The notes beneath the pieces were generated by a model. The model ran no database searches. It was not told the DNA's origin and was given only the letters and a program-made list of their open reading frames with translations. Positions 51,607 to 62,900 of a DNA stretch of 64,000 bases are shown piece after piece. Position 1 is the first letter of the stretch, and every line of letters begins with the position of its first letter. A program made the translations under genes and the position numbers. Source of the DNA: Certhia americana (lineage: Eukaryota > Chordata > Aves > Passeriformes > Certhiidae); the NCBI GenBank assembly GCA_018697195.1, contig CM031879.1, positions 21,748,494 to 21,812,493 of the forward strand, in the 5' to 3' direction.

Positions 51607-51622
51607 AAAAAAAAAAAAAAAA
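51607..51622. repeat. Poly-A tract (16 bases)
   Basis: A run of 16 A followed by GAGAG; no retroposed body is recognised. Confidence 0.85.
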
Positions 51623-52451
51623 GAGAGTGCTAACTACTAAGATTATTTCTCTACTCTGATTCTGGCTAGTATTACTATAATATATCTGATAACTTACTAC
51701 ACCTAGGTAGATATATATGTAAAATGGAATGGAGCAATACATTTGTAGGTAATGAATAGACATTGCACATACTTTCCATGTTTGTGGATTTGAAAGATCA
51801 GTTCTATGCACTGACATTGAGAACTCCTTTACATCCCCTGAAATGAGAGCTTTAGCTCCCACACTTGCAATGCAGAGACAGAGCTTTCCTCCTTTCTGTT
51901 ACCTGACTGCAGGCATCTGGACACATATCCTTTAACCTCGGGTTAGACTCAAGCTCCATTTTTGGCCCCTTACAGGAGCAGTTGCTGGAGCTTTGCTGCG
52001 TTTGGGGAAGTCTACCCTCCCAGAGAGGTTTCTGTCTTTGCAAAGTCTCCATCAAAGGCAATAACTCCTACCTGCAAGTTTGAGCTAGGGACTTTAAGTC
52101 CTCATTTTGGCTCCATTACCTTGCACATGCTGCTGGCTGAGATTCTTCATGACACAGTCACACAAGAAAAGCACAAGAGAGAAAACTGTTCTCTGACCGT
52201 GTGTGTGCATCTACATACATATAGCACCATCTCAACAGACAGTGGAAATCTGCATGCTTGTTCCCATGTGAGGAAAGCACAACTGACTAACTTTTTTTCA
52301 GAAACTTTACTGCATTAAAAAATGCCAAATTATTTCTCAGATTGTTCAGGCCCATTTTCAGAGTTGAAATTCGGTAAGTAGCTGAGGAACAAGAACCTTG
52401 GGATTTAAACCACCATCTATATTTGAGTAGGTTGCTTTAGACTATCTTTGC

Positions 52452-52605
52452 AGTCAATGGAGAGAAGTTGGCATTTCTGGGGCACACTTTATCTCATCTT
52501 AAAATAGCTGTCTAAAGCAGGTCAGACAAATCGTCCCCTTGCAGTGCCTTTTACTCCCCATTGACTATAAAAAGCATGACTAACTCAGAGGTCTACACTG
52601 TAGAC
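52452..52605. repeat. Palindromic, MITE-like dispersed element (candidate)
   Basis: AGTCAATGG (52452-52460) and CCATTGACT (52558-52566) are perfect inverted repeats about 100 bases apart. The similarity continues inward at roughly 13 of 22 positions, so the segment is a decayed palindrome about 115 bases long. Just to the right GTCTACA (52591-52597) and TGTAGAC (52599-52605) form a perfect 7-base stem with a 1-base centre. The text resembles a dispersed bird/reptile repeat as remembered. Assignment to a DNA-transposon family is inference. Confidence 0.4.
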
Positions 52606-54180
52606 ATTTACAGAGAGGTGATAAATTCCATGCTATATGATTTATGATGAGCTGACTTTGATGGCCAAGGAAGGATGAATTCCAACTCAATTTTCCCCTT
52701 CTCCAAAGCTGGGTTGTTTATAGGGTTTCTCAGCAAAGTGGATACTCCTGTAACTCTAAGGAACTGAACTTGTGCTGTAGCCTTACATCCTTGACACTTA
52801 AACAGACATTCAGACGTTACTTATTCACAGAACTGGTGGACATGTGGTCATCTCTGAAACCATGAACCCTTTTGAAACACTCCTTGGAGTACTTGGCAGA
52901 AGGAACTAATAGATTGGAAAGTTATTAGGTGAAAACCAATAGAGGAATATGCAGCTAGCACTGATACATAACTGTCTGAGGGAAACCATGATAAAAATTT
53001 CAAACAAAAATAGGCAAAAGGATTCTTACCTTGAATTTGTCCTTAAGTAATTAATTTAAATGAGATATAATAACAGCATAAATACACCAAATCATCTCCA
53101 GCTGTATCTTTTGCTTCTTCATCTCCTTTCTACTTCTTTTACTCAACTAATTCAGTCTTTTATTTGTGATAAAAAATACCTCCTACTGATCCCACTGAAA
53201 CCAAGCTGATATTAAATATGAATAAGAGTTTCATTATTCAGCAATATGCTGTATATGCACTGTATATCTTTGGCTTATAAGCTATAAGATTTCTGTGGTT
53301 CATGGATTGTCCTTTATTTATTGTTACCTTCATAAGTATATCATCTAAAAACTATCATATATATGATCAAAAGAGTAGTGTTAGTTGCACAGAGAGAATA
53401 ATAAAATCACTCTAGTTTAAGCAAATGTCTTCTTAAATAAGGAAATACCTTCTTAAGTGATGGTCATACTGAATTGTAATATGTTATACTTTCCAATCAG
53501 GTGCTGCAAAGCTGAACTTTGATTTATAACCTTTCAGGCTCCATATATGTATAAGGATGAATGCTGCTTGAAAATAACAGATAGGTCAACTGGCTATTAT
53601 TGCACTTGCTTCTTTGTTCATGGGAAGAAGTGGGAATTTTTTCCCAACAATATTACCATAAAACAAACCCCTAGATATTCTCTAAAAGAGTTTCTCCAAA
53701 AGAGTTAGATTTTAAAAACATTGAATACATTGAAAAATCCTACACTGGATGCAGTGTGCTTTGGTTTTGGCCCTTGTAGAACCCACTAGTACTTTAAGGA
53801 TGAGAGAGAAATAAATTATTCCTGTTTCTTCATGCAATTTAAAAGGTTGTTTTCCACTTAAAATTTTTTACTTTAATTCCATCATGCTATGAGAACCCTA
53901 ATATGATACCCCATTTCTTTGTGATAGTGTCGTTATGATAGTCCATTTTAATAAAAACTTTTGAAAGAAAGCTATCTTTTTTCAGAAGCAATAATTTCTC
54001 ATTTTAAGGACCAGAAGTTATTATTTTTTAGTTAAATTACTTTACTACAATATTCTGACTATAGATAGAAGAGTGAAAATTCTAGTCCTAAATTCCTGTA
54101 ACACAATAATTCTTATTTTAATCCAATTTATTTAGCCTCACACAGCATGGAAACACCATATTATCAACATTAGTCCTCCA

Positions 54181-55251
54181 CAATATCCCTCTCTCTAAAC
54201 TGGAGAGAGATGGATTTGATAGGTGGAATGTTAGCTGGATAAGAAATTATCTGGACAGTCACATCCAGAGGGTAGCAGTCAATGGCTCAGAGTCCCGATG
54301 GCCATCAGTGACAAGTGGTGTCCCTCAGGGGTCAGCACTGGGACCAGTGTTATTTAATGTCTTCATTAATGACACAGACAAAGGGCTCAAGTGCACCCTC
54401 GGCAAATTTGCAGATGACACCAAGCTGAGTGGCACAGCTGACACGCCTGAAGGATGAGATGCCATCCAGAAGGACCTGGACAAGCTCAAGAAATGGACTA
54501 ATGGAAATGCCCTGAGTTTTAACAGGACCAAGTGAAAGGTGCTGTTGCTGGGTCAGGGCAACCCCTGTATCAACACAGGCTGGGGGAGGAACAGATCCAG
54601 AGCAGCCCTGCCAAGAAGGACTTGGGGTGCAGGAGAGGCTGGACATGAGCAGGCAAAGTGCCCTCCCAGCCCAGAAAGCCAATTGTATCCTGGGCTGCAT
54701 CAAGAGCAGCATGGCCAGCTGGTCAAGGGAGGGGATTCTGCCCCTTCTCCACTCTGGTGAGACCCCACCTGGAGTGCTGGATCCAGCTCTCTATCACAGG
54801 AAGGACATCAATCATCAACCATGATGATGAGAAAGTTGGAGCACCTCTCCAGTGGGGAAAGGCTGGGAGAATTGGGATTGTTTAGCCTGGAAGAGAGAAG
54901 GCTTTGGGGTGACCTAATTGTGGCCTTCCAGTACCTGAAGGGATCTTGCAGGAAAGATGGAGAGAATCCATTTACAAGAGCATATAGTGACAGGACAAGG
55001 GGCAATGGCTTTAAATTGAAAGTGAGTAGCTTTGGATTAGACATTTGGAAGAAATTTCATTACTGTGAGGGTGGTGAGGTGCTGGAATAATTTGCCCAGA
55101 GAACTTGTGGATGCCCCATCCCTGAAATACTCAAGTCCAGGTTGGATGGGGTTCTGAGCAACATCTGGTCTAGTGGAAAGTGCATGTGCCTATGGCAGGA
55201 CAAAGTGATCTTTAAGGTATCTTCCAACACAAGTCATTCTATTATTCTATG
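54181..55251 (+). mobile_element. CR1 LINE, 5'-truncated copy with RT remnant and intact 3' end
   Basis: This is the longest mobile-element copy here. In the plus frame the RT motifs GVPQGS (54317-54334) and FADD (54407-54418, catalytic aspartates kept) are in frame with each other. TGA stops then follow at 54455-54457 and 54533-54535, each where the family has a cysteine codon (TGT or TGC). Later blocks include VRPHLE, LGLFSLEERRLWGDLI and SDRTRGNGFKLK, in shifted frames. Compared with the family layout, about 40-50 bases are missing near 54815, where the APHYKKD-type block should sit. The copy ends with ATTCTATTATTCTATG (55236-55251), the CR1 terminus. ORF1 and the endonuclease are absent. 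Open frames on the opposite strand here are shadows. Confidence 0.95.
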
Positions 55252-56793
55252 TTTACCTATAGATATTTCTAAACGTTGTATCTAGGGACTGAGGCCTCTA
55301 GAAACATCAAAGCTATTCTCTGACTTTCACAGGCCTTGCTATACAATGATCACTACATAAATTTAAAAAAGAAAAATCAAGCAGATAAGACATCTGGGAG
55401 TATATCTGGTAGCACAAAAGATTATGTTGTAAGAACAGGTCAGAGTCACAGTTACATCAGTGTTTGACAAAGGAAGGATATGCTCTTTTAACAGGGTTAG
55501 ATGAATTCTTTATTTAAAGTTTCGACTATTTGCTGCAAGTGCTCAATGTATGAATTAAATGTCACAAGGAATATTCTGTATCCTATTAAAATATTAAACT
55601 TTTGCTTTGCGTTCAGGTCCATGGTGTCATATATGACACAGATTTTGTACTCAGTTTGAAAGGTTTCAATGGGCTTTCTTGTTTAAGAATTATGTTCTGT
55701 AAATATGAAACTGAATTTCTAATTAGGAAATTTATCAAACAGAAAGAAAAAATAAAGGCAATGGATGTGACACTTGATGATTAAATGTACTCATCTCAGG
55801 ACTGGAAGAGGGGTTCAGAAGATAATTGTTTTTGTTAATTTAAAAATGGCCTGAAGAAGTAACATAAAATGTACTCTAATTAACTTTGCCAGTTAGTGAA
55901 GCTATACATTTTTTACTTGAAAATACTTGTATTTCTTCTGTTCCAAAAATGTACATAATTAAAAATTAATTCCATTTTAATTGCATCCCTAGTGAACACT
56001 CCTATGCCATTTTGTCTTTAAAACTTTGGCTAGTTTAAAGCAAAAGAACTTGTACTGGCAAATCAGCCAGAGGCATGATGTTGTCTTTGATTGACAGCTA
56101 CACTAGTAACTCTTTTAATAAGATGGGGATGATATGGTTGGTATAGATAATTTTTCTCAGTGTGGGTGAGAGCCTCAGGCACAAGTAGTCTAAATGAATG
56201 CTTGAAACCCTATGCTTTTAAGTAGTCCCAGAGGTATAGCTAATCCAACAATTCCCTGTATCAGGCTATCACATATCAAATACTCTGAAGTATCTGTCCA
56301 GCAACAAAGGAGAGGTAAGAACTCACTTATCTAATAAGGTGTAAGTGATTGGAGTTATTTCATGCGTGTTCCTCAAAAAGGACTTTTGTTGCAGTAATTA
56401 ATTAGATGATGGTGTTTCCTGTGTATGCATATGAGCAGTGCCCACTGTGCTGCTTCCAAAGAAGGTCCTATGCAGGAAGTTTACAAAGTAGAAAGTGTGG
56501 AGCTGAGGATCCAATTTATAATCATGTAGAGGAGAGTTTGAGACTGATGGAGATGAGTTGCAAAGAGCTTTGGAAGTAAAATAGAAAAACACTGCTATAC
56601 AGCCAGGAAAAGAGAAAATTTGTCTGTTTTGGTGAGCAGCCAGGTTTCTTCCTTGGACCCTTCTACAGTAACAATAAATTAGCTATTTCATCAATAGACT
56701 TTCCTGCTGCTCTAAGTAATTTCCATGGCAAAAGGATATTGCCTGCATAATGCATCGTGTTCCTCTAGGCTCTTTGATTTCGCGTAAGATTTT
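55252..56793. other. Non-coding stretch, no gene recognised
   Basis: Only short open frames without motifs occur between the CR1 end and the next LTR-like element. Confidence 0.6.
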
Positions 56794-57190
56794 TGTGTGG
56801 TAAGGTTTCAGTAGCAAAGGGTTTAGAGTGGTGCCTTCTGTGAGAAGCTACCAGAAGCTCTGTGTTTGATAGAGCCAGAAGCAGACAGTGCCAAGATGGA
56901 CCCAACACTGGACAAAGCCAAGGCCATCAGCAATGGTAGATGTGATCCCATCAGCCTTGGGGATGACATATTTAAGATGGAGAAAAGGGTATTGTGCAGG
57001 AGAAAATTGCAGCCAGAGAAGAGAGAACTGAGAATATGCAAGGGGGACAGCTCTTCAGACACCCAAGTCAGTGAACAAGGAGGGGAAGAAGGTGCTCCAG
57101 GTACCAGAGCAGAGATTCCTCTGCAGCCCATGAGGTCTGATGCAGCACAGACACACATGCAGCCCACAGAGGACATCACACCATGTCACA
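56794..57190 (+). mobile_element. LTR-like avian dispersed repeat carrying an open frame
   Basis: The sequence resembles, from memory, a repeat found in many bird genomes with these ordered blocks: GGTAAGGTTT near the start, CTTCTGTGAGAAGCT, GAGCCAG, CCAAGATGGACCCA, GGCCATCAGCAATGG, a TATA-like ACATATTTAAGA (about 56967-56978), GAGAATATG, GACACC..GTCAGTG, and GGTGCTCCAGG..GCAGAGATTCC. Such copies are often predicted as short hypothetical proteins. Here a 146-codon plus frame (56866-57306) runs through it and past its right edge. The frame is rich in charged residues and lacks a known domain. I read the segment as an LTR with U3, TATA and transcribed part, and the frame as fortuitous. Both borders are approximate; no target-site duplication was found. 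Confidence 0.55.
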
Positions 57191-59215
57191 AAATAAGTGA
57201 GGTTTTGCAACTGACACAATACAAACACATCTCTCTTTTCTGGGACAAAATTAATATTTTTATAAGTGTGCTGGTTTCATGTAACATTAATGGTGCAATT
57301 CTTTAATAAAATAAATTGCTCTTCTCCTTGCAAACAAACAGGTATACTGAAGTCAAATAAAATATTTCAGCATTCTGTGGGAAAACCACATAAATTTCAT
57401 CAGAAACTATACTTGACATACAGCAATGGTAATAGTACCAAAGTGAAATTCAAACTGTTGACAAAATTAAAGCAAGGCAATTTGTGAAGCTGAGTGTTAA
57501 TTTTCATCTTTATTTTATGGTGTGATAGTTATTTAGGGGCATGTTGTGATGTTCTAACTAGGTATTACCCCTACACAAACACAGATCTCTTTCCAGTTGA
57601 TAGAAAGATTCCTGGTGAAAAGAAAAAAACTTCACATCAGATAGGTAAGCTACAACTCAGTAAGACTTTTAAGATTTCTAAATGTTATGCATATGTCTAG
57701 ATTGCTTTAATAAATAAGGGTTGATATAATCATGTATGAAAGTAGTTTTGTCAAACTACTTACTTAATCAAACACTTAATGTGAACATGTTGAAGACTTC
57801 TGAACAGGAAGATTTAAATTTTGGTTATGAACAACGTAAATTCATTAATTAATAAATCACTTTTAACTTTATTTCATTGTGTTAATGTTTTTGGGTTTTT
57901 TTTTTCATTACCCAGTCAGTAGAGTTCCACCTTACAATGTTTCATATCAACCTGTGGATACCAAAGATGCATCATATATGGCACCAGCTTATCTCTTCCA
58001 GAAGTGGGTGGTCTGATTCCTTAATCAAGCTGATTTTTTTGGTACTAAAAAGCTGAGCTCAACTTTTTCTCTTAGAAAATTTTATTCTGCTTGACTACAT
58101 TAATTTTAAAGTATGTGTGTGCATACATGCACAGTTCAGTGCCTAGTAACTGTGTTATGTAGCCAGGAACATCTAAGTGTTTCCGTAACTATTCCTTGCC
58201 TCTTGAGATTTATCACAAGGCAATAAAAATTCAGCTAACTCTGAAAATAAGGCTTCTGTGCTTTAAAATACTTCACTTCATTCGGAACAAAAAAATAAAA
58301 AAGTTCCACTTCAGCAATAAAATTCTAAGGAAATAAAAAGAGAAAGATAGAGGGGGAAAGAAAGGCTTCCCACCATGGCTGTTTTGGTTTTGTCTCTCTA
58401 ATAACAATTTTTCAGACCATTAATTAATAACAAAGGACATAAATGCCTAGATAATTCTAAGGGAAAATGCACTTTAAAAGATCTTCTGACACCTGTAATA
58501 CATAAGTCTAATTGTTGCACAGGGTCATATTTTGGGTTATGCTTTAAATCCAGATACTCTCTTGATTTCTCTTGGTTGGATATATTTTTGTCCTGTTATA
58601 AAAGTGTTTTTTTTTTTTTCTTCCAATAAAGTTAACATGAACTATGTCCTATATCTCTGTTTTCTCCAACCTTTTTAATGTGCAGTATTACAGCTAAAAA
58701 AGTCAAGAATTAAGAGTCTGCAGAGCTTAAACACAAATACATCTCAAGAAGAATGTATTCTTTTAAAATTATTCCTTTTCTACAGCAGCATGAATCTGAG
58801 GACAATCAAACTTTGCAGAGTATTCAAAGAGATGAATAACTATTTTACATGAGAGAGAGACGGTATCAAGTCTTATCTGGGAATTTTAAGTGGACTATGA
58901 ATCTATGATGCTCACATATCACTGAAGGAAATTGTTATTACTAAAAATTGTCTGTTTTGAGATGACTGTCTGCAAGGACCTAAGATCACAGTGGTCTGTC
59001 TCAAACACTGTAAAGGCCAAAGACAGATTTTCCATGAGATAAGCACAAAATGGAGTGACAGGGTGGCAATGACTCCAGGCCTGGCAGAGGCAAGACCTGG
59101 TTAGCACATCCAGACAAAAAATTCTCACTGTAGCAAACCGTGTAAAGAAGCAACTGCTCAGACACATATCACTGGTGAGACAAGAATCACTCCAAGTTAT
59201 GGGACAGATGGCATC
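57191..59215. other. Non-coding stretch, no gene recognised
   Basis: AT-rich, with a T tract at 58607-58619. The last 250 bases (from about 58965) become more GC-rich and may belong to the LTR that follows. Confidence 0.55.
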
Positions 59216-59899
59216 TGTGACCACCCAAACTTCTCCCTGAATGGAACTTCATGGAGCTTGGACTGTAAATTAAGCCACATGATGGGAATTTGAGATATGA
59301 TAGAGGTGGCTTTATTGCCTGAGGATTGTCTCAGACAAAGGGGAGGGTTAACAAAGCAGGGGGAGAGGAATGCATCACTGATAATGGCCATAAAGAATGT
59401 AAAATTTACAGCCACAAGAAAAGTCAACTCAACAACTGCACTGAAATCAGCTCAGGCTGGGTGAAAGGTAATTCTGACATGGGGACATCACAATCAATCA
59501 ACTCACAACCCACCAACTCAAAACACTGAGCATGGGATTATTTAGCATTAGAAGTGAGGGAATCATTTAACCATTAAAATAAGAGAACTGTGTAGCCAAT
59601 AAGCATGACTTACTTTGTTTGCTAAAATGTATAAATAGTGAAAAGTTTTGAACTACCTTGGGACCCTCCACCACCAAGAAGCCTAGGTGAAGAATCCTGG
59701 TAAATTTATCCCATATACCAATGGGATACTTCTGGATCCATGGATGGTGATCTTCTGCTTGATCTTTTTCTCTCTGTCTCTCTCTCTTTTTCATTTTTTT
59801 TCTATTTCTTTCTATCTCTCTACCTCACATTTACTTTTAAATAAAATCCACATTATTGACTTCAGCATATGGTCTAATTTGCACCTTAATTTGTGCAGA
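59216..59899 (+). mobile_element. Probable solo LTR of an endogenous retrovirus
   Basis: Core-promoter and polyadenylation signals occur in LTR order: CCAAT at 59596-59600, TATAAATA at 59630-59637 and AATAAA at 59840-59845. The left end begins TGTGACC. The 6-base string GGCATC lies on both sides (59210-59215 and 59900-59905), as a target-site duplication would. The right end reads TGTGCAGA rather than the usual terminal CA, so either the end has mutated or the border is off by a few bases. Between TATA and AATAAA lies a pyrimidine-rich tract (59757-59825). No gag, pol or env sequence is adjacent, which fits recombination to a solo LTR. The GC-richer flank at 58965-59215 might also be part, making the LTR longer. 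Family not identified. Confidence 0.55.
59630..59637 (+). promoter_or_regulatory. TATA box of the probable LTR
   Basis: TATAAATA, 29 bases after the end of a CCAAT box (59596-59600) and about 200 bases before AATAAA. Position and order suit an LTR promoter; present activity is unknown. Confidence 0.5.
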
Positions 59900-59905
59900 G
59901 GCATC

Positions 59906-62900
59906 TCTCAATAATCAGACTTTAACAGTATCCTTAGGCTTTTCCCTTTGTATTATTCTACACTCTGTATTCAGTTAAGAACTCACTGCAGCCAAGACAT
60001 GAATTTGCATTTTCCACCTCTCTATTGACTCTGTTCTCATTTGGGGTTTTTGATCATTGGAAAACGGCAGGAGTTCATGGTTCTGTATATGCTACACCAT
60101 GATTACAATGAGAAATAGCATAATGGAAAGCAAAGGAGATTAGATGAAGTGCAGAAATTAATCACATGAATTGGTGGATTAGGTTTTCTGACGTAGCTAA
60201 CTTCTCTGCTCCAATTTCATTGAAATCACTTGGGAGAGGTAGCTGAGCCTAGAACCCTTCCAAGGAAACACAGGAATTATTCTGCCGACAGCAGGCCTCT
60301 GGATTGCTTTGATATGCTATCTTCTATGGGTACACACATATTTATATATAAAGATCTATTTCTCTAAAGAGAAAATCTGTGTACATGATATCAATTCTAA
60401 ACTATGTATAGTATCATGGAAAAAAAAAGCTTTATAAAAAGTTTATTTTCTAAAGACAATTTCTAGTCATTACTGTGTATTTATGATTCCTAATGAACTG
60501 AGTAACATCAGCTTCAATAAATGTTATGTTTCCTTTCAGAATAAAAGCAGACAAGAGTTTGACTACTTGAAAAGTTTAGAAATTGAGTAAAAATTATAGA
60601 ATTAGGTAGCTTCCAAAACAGAATGCTGCTCATTTCCTGTTATTTGCAAATGATAAGGACACTTTATTTTGTGGAAAGATTTTTTTCTGCATATTACCTC
60701 ACCTGTAATCCTTTTCTGGTGGTTTAATTTTTTTTTCTTAAGTGTTTTGGGTTGTTGTAATATGTTCTCTAATTGTATGTAAAATATGTACTGATTGTAA
60801 TACTCTGTAAATTACTGATTTATGAATGTGAAAATGATAAAGTAGCAAAAGAATAGGCAAAGCTACAGAGCTACATTCTGTGGATGTACTGACCAAGTTG
60901 TCAATTTACATACCCTGTTATTCTGCTTTAAATCTCTAAACGTGTAGAAACAGGTTCCAGTATGCTGAACAGTAGCAGAATTGAATTTGACTTGATCATC
61001 CTAATCTTGACATTTAACTGTTCATTTTAAGTTTGAATCATGTTACAATGCCCTTTTTGCTTTTCCAATACCAAACATCCTGTGTGCTTTGAAAAGCAAC
61101 TGTTTAAAAGACAACACATACTCTGAGATGAATATATTTATTCTATTTTCATTATGTACCTCTGATTACACAAATGCAATGCAAAAACTAAAAGCTGAAA
61201 ATAACAAGATTTCAGGCACTTTTAGTAGTGCTTATTATGCATTTGGTCTGTATGAATATTAGGTGTGTTTCATTTTGATGCATCCCAGAGATGCACAGCT
61301 CTTATGTGAATGATACAAAATGCCTCCTCAGAGCTCCTTGGAATTTTAAAAAAAAAGATTAGGTTATGGTATAATCATGTGACATCCCAAAAGGTAATTT
61401 TGATTCTATTATAAAGTTTTATATTCAGTTCATTCAGTTGATGCATTACACTGATAAACCCCATTTTTATTGTATCTTATATTGTGGTATTCTCTTGTAA
61501 AGACTTTATCGAAGTCCTCTATTTGTTTTGGTTTGATGGATCGAAAAATTGTTTGAGTTGTACAGGTCTGATCACTTAGCAGGTATTCATTTAAATGGGT
61601 AATAAGATACAAGGGTTGTGTAATGAGATGGAAAATTGCTAACCACATATTAGGTAATTACTATGGGTTTTGTCCAAATCAATTTTGGCAGAAAATAATA
61701 AATCTAGAAAATAGACTTGGAATCTACATTTCAGGTTGGTGATCAGTAGGTCACTCTTGTGAAAATATTCTCCTATTTGTTCTTGTTTAATGGGGAAAGA
61801 AGCCATTGTCCTATTTAATAGCAATTTCATAGTGAGATACAAGAGTCATATAAAAACGGATAAGCCTCTGAGCTAAAAATTCCCTCAGACACAAAGTTCA
61901 GTCTTATGTCTTTTTTTTTCCATTGAATATTGAGATTTTCCTGATCATCTCCTAAAATAAGTAGACTCCATAATTGCCAAAAAGAGGAAGGACAGAAGCA
62001 GAATTTCTCTATGTGATTAGGAGACAAGAGCAGCTCAAAGGTAGATTTACTAGGGAGGACTTGGGTCACACTTTTCCCCAGCCTTGTTGTGGTCTCCCAG
62101 TATGGCTCTCACTCAGCCCTCCAGGCCAGAGTCCATGTCAGAAGAAGTTTGATCACTCTCCCAGAAGACACATGCTGGCAGCAAGGTGACAGGAGAGAAT
62201 CAGAGGAGTCATGAAGAGATAAAGATGTTTGAGCCTTCCCTTTAGTGAAGCCCCACTGGAGGGCATTATCACACTTTTCTCAAGGTAAGCAATCTCTTTT
62301 CTTAATGAGATTACGATCTTAATTTCTTATGGTAAGAATGTCTCTATCCTTTAGGATTGCAGTCACCATATTTCATACATATCTATGATTTTTTACAATT
62401 ACATGTCCTTTTACCTTGGGTTTACCACAACCCCAAATTCAAAAATGTCTGCTTAGAATTTCCATCCAGTCATTATCTCTGCATTTTGTCCACAGAACAA
62501 GAATTCTGATGTAAACAGGCCATAGTGGAGGACAAGTAAATTGCTATGGTAAGTTTGTTCTTTATGCTCTGGGAATTGATATCCAAGGCTCTAAGATAAA
62601 ATCAAGGAGCTAAAAGTTATCCCTGAACAAGTCAACTAAGAACAGCAAGGAGACTCCTAGCAGCTGCCCACGTACCTCTCAGCTCTAACAGACTATAAGG
62701 AGATCTTCTAGGCTATTGCAACAAAAAGTGAAAAGCCAAAATTATACCATTTCTGAATATTTGGGTTAAACTTGGACTAAAAGAATAGTTAGTATCTGTT
62801 CACTTGGTCATTTGCAACTCAAAAACCTTCTCAGAAACTTCTTTCCCCAGCTGCAGAGCTACTGATTTCTAAGTTACAGCTGTGATATACTGCCAGTCTG

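Larger units (their letters stand above)
46531..54180. other. Non-coding stretch, no gene recognised
   Basis: Open frames of up to 118 codons (51962-52318, plus) have no motif. The intervals 47210-47560 and 51840-52640 are less simple in composition than their flanks. Listed separately are a 12-base triple repeat (48237-48272), an A tract (51607-51622) and a palindromic element (52452-52605). Confidence 0.55.

Noticed and set aside
51962..52318. 118-codon plus-strand open frame
   Set aside because: No known motif, no coding-like context, and it adjoins a palindromic repeat; left uncalled.
54350..54712. 120-codon minus-strand open frame
   Set aside because: It is the antisense shadow of the CR1 RT region on the plus strand.
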